From assembly GCA_016713765.1 (NCBI GenBank), contig JADJON010000005.1, positions 1 to 37,788 of the forward strand: DNA of 37,788 bases, written 5' to 3'. Of the stretch, positions 36,221-37,788 are shown in pieces. A program made the translations under genes and the position numbers. Source of the stretch: Bacteroidota bacterium (GTDB lineage Bacteria > Bacteroidota > Bacteroidia > AKYH767-A > 2013-40CM-41-45). A model generated the notes under the pieces. It saw nothing but the letters and a program-made list of their open reading frames with translations. It made no database searches and was not told where the DNA came from. How positions within the stretch are numbered: the stretch's first letter is position 1; each line of letters begins with the position of its first letter.

Positions 36221-37634
36221 TGAAGCGCTCCACGCTGCTGGTACTCCTGACGCTGTGTACACTGCTGGCAACCGCTCAGGATAGCACGCGTAGCGCTTTC
36301 ACTTCAGAAGTGTACCGACTGGTGCTGGATCATCCGGTCGCGAAGCAGGCAGCGCTATTGCCTGACGCTGCCAGGGCGGAGCGCATGGCCGCGGGATGTT
36401 CGATCCAGTATTGAAGAGCGGATTCGATGAGAAGAATTTCGAAGGAAAGGAATACTGGAAAAGCTGGGAAAACTCGCTGGTCGTTCCAGTCTGGTTCGGA
36501 ACCGACATCAAGGCGGGTTTCGACAATAGTCGCGGCCCGTACCTCGATTCCGAACGCGTCACGCCCGGACAAGGGTTAAGTTTCCTGGGGTCAGCGTGCC
36601 CTGGGGACAAGGGCTCCTGATCGACGAGCGACGCTACCGTGCGCCAGGCACAAGTGCTGGGAACGTTGGCTGCTGCGGGGCAAATCAAGCTTATCAATAA
36701 ACTGCTGTTGCAGGTCAGCAAGGATTACCTCGGTACGGGACCTACGCGCGTTTACGCGACTGCAATAGCACGAAGAATCACCTCCGCCTGGCGGGAAATT
36801 GCGCTTCGACGCGATCCCGGATTCGCGTGTTGTTCAAGCGATCAGCCCGCGATCGACTCGATGGAAGCGTTGATTGAAGTCCAGAACCGGAGAACATCCG
36901 GGAATCAGTCGTTGCACAAATTTCACCAATGCCCGCCTGATCATGTCGAATCACCTCTGGAGCCCCGAAGGCCGCTCCGATGGGATGACGGCGGAAGTGG
37001 TCCCGACCTTTGAAGGAACCGTTATCGATACGCTGGATGCCGCATCACTCAACGCAATGCTCGATTCGGCCAACAGCAACCACCCAAGTGGTCAGCTCCG
37101 CCCAAATTGCAGGGACTTGAAATCGAGAAACGATGGGCGGCTACGAGAAGCTGAGGCCAGAAACTCAACCTCGATTATAATTTCCTTGCGCCGCGTGCCG
37201 ACGGACTGTTGGAGAACGGATTACAAAACCGATCTATCAGGAGAATTACAAAAATGGGGTTATCGCTTGGGGATGCCGTTGTTCCTTCGCGAAAGGCGTG
37301 GTAAGCTCAACCAGATGAAGATCAAAAGACCCAGACGGAACAAAAGCAACTGCAAACCAACCGTGGGAAATCACCAACCAGGTACTTGCCGCCTGCAATG
37401 AGATTGACTAACCTGGGACTTCATTACGCATTCAGCAGCAACAGTTGGAGAATGGGAAAAACTTCTGGCGGCGAGCTTTACAAATTTGAGAACACGAAAG
37501 TTTTCTTTTCCTGGTGAACTCCGCAAAAACGCCGTCGTCAACAGCCGTATCAAGCTGGCGGAGTTAAAGGCAGAAGTACGGAAAGAGCAGGGCATTCCTG
37601 TCGTGGGGGCGCGGGTCGCTTGATCGCAGAATAA
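36220..37634 (+). CDS. TolC-family outer-membrane channel, heavily frameshifted
   Basis: The ATG overlaps the HlyD stop (TAATG). The signal peptide is MKRSTLLVLLTLCTLLATAQ. Joined frames give YRLVLDHPVAKQAALLPDAA, GMFDPVL, ENSLVVPVWFGTDIKAGFD, PGQGLSFLG, LIDERR, FNP-like linker segments, GLSLGMPLFLRERRGKLNQM and ITNQVLAACNEI. The family end follows (ELYKFENGESSFFLVNSR-like, then RIKLAELKAEVRK and AGRLIAE). At least ten indels occur between 36380 and 37610, the worst stretch of the window. The reconstructed length of about 470 residues is normal. It is the outer-membrane exit duct of the export system. The last 154 bases of the window hold no recognisable gene. Confidence 0.8.
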
Positions 37635-37788
37635 TCCGGTACGCTCAGGGTCGTGGCTCCCCTTTCACAAAGGTAGTACGCCAACAATCGTAGTCGAATA
37701 GATGGTGATGGTGTACAATCCAAATCGGCCAACATTTTTACAGGAAGGATTCGGGACACCGTTTCCCGCTTTTCCAATGTGATGGACT

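Overview
The window looks like one 37.8 kb contig from a Bacteroidota chromosome, probably a moderately GC-rich member of the Chitinophagales/Sphingobacteriales side of the phylum. The evidence is several secreted proteins with type IX secretion (T9SS) C-terminal sorting domains, a lamin-tail protein, a choice-anchor V protein next to a DUF5777 beta-barrel, the long Bacteroidota form of amidophosphoribosyltransferase, and start-proximal promoter elements of the TAnnTTTG type. No rRNA, tRNA or CRISPR array was seen.

Layout. 1-3.7 kb: a lamin-tail protein, aspartate-semialdehyde dehydrogenase (asd) and a T9SS cargo protein, all recognisable but broken by several frameshifts. 3.75-5.7 kb: an intact purF-like gene whose last codons lie in a 7-bp repeat. 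5.8-7.4 kb: an IS110-group insertion sequence with an intact transposase and a strong bridge-RNA candidate, flanked on both sides by the same composite repeat. 7.4-9.4 kb: a two-component pair. 9.5-12.1 kb: haem-motif secreted proteins with a DUF5777 barrel. 12.4-26.5 kb: kynurenine (tryptophan) catabolism genes, namely 3-hydroxyanthranilate dioxygenase, ACMS decarboxylase, an ALDH8A1-like 2-aminomuconate semialdehyde dehydrogenase and an atypical SDR. They are interspersed with a TMTC-like membrane/TPR protein, hypothetical genes, a four-helix-bundle gene and acetyl-CoA synthetase. The final product of this oxidative branch would feed central acyl-CoA metabolism, so acs fits nearby, although no operon links them. 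26.5-32.4 kb: an AT-hook protein, an OmpR/HK pair and small hypotheticals. 32.6-37.6 kb: an ABC/HlyD/TolC export operon, again full of frameshifts. The clustering of frameshifts at both window ends suggests low-coverage contig ends rather than biological decay.

The most unusual structure is a set of short tandem arrays, almost all intergenic and almost all with a 7-bp period. The heptamers look unrelated at first (CRGTRGG, GTTTCNN, ATTGGTG, TRTTCAC), yet in one stretch (21320-21424) fifteen consecutive heptamers drift from one motif to another without leaving register. The GTTTC/GTTCC family sits directly after stop codons with one polarity relative to the upstream gene, abuts the acs stop codon exactly, and runs into the purF-like reading frame. 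These arrays and the IS110 bridge-RNA candidate are the best targets for a second look.
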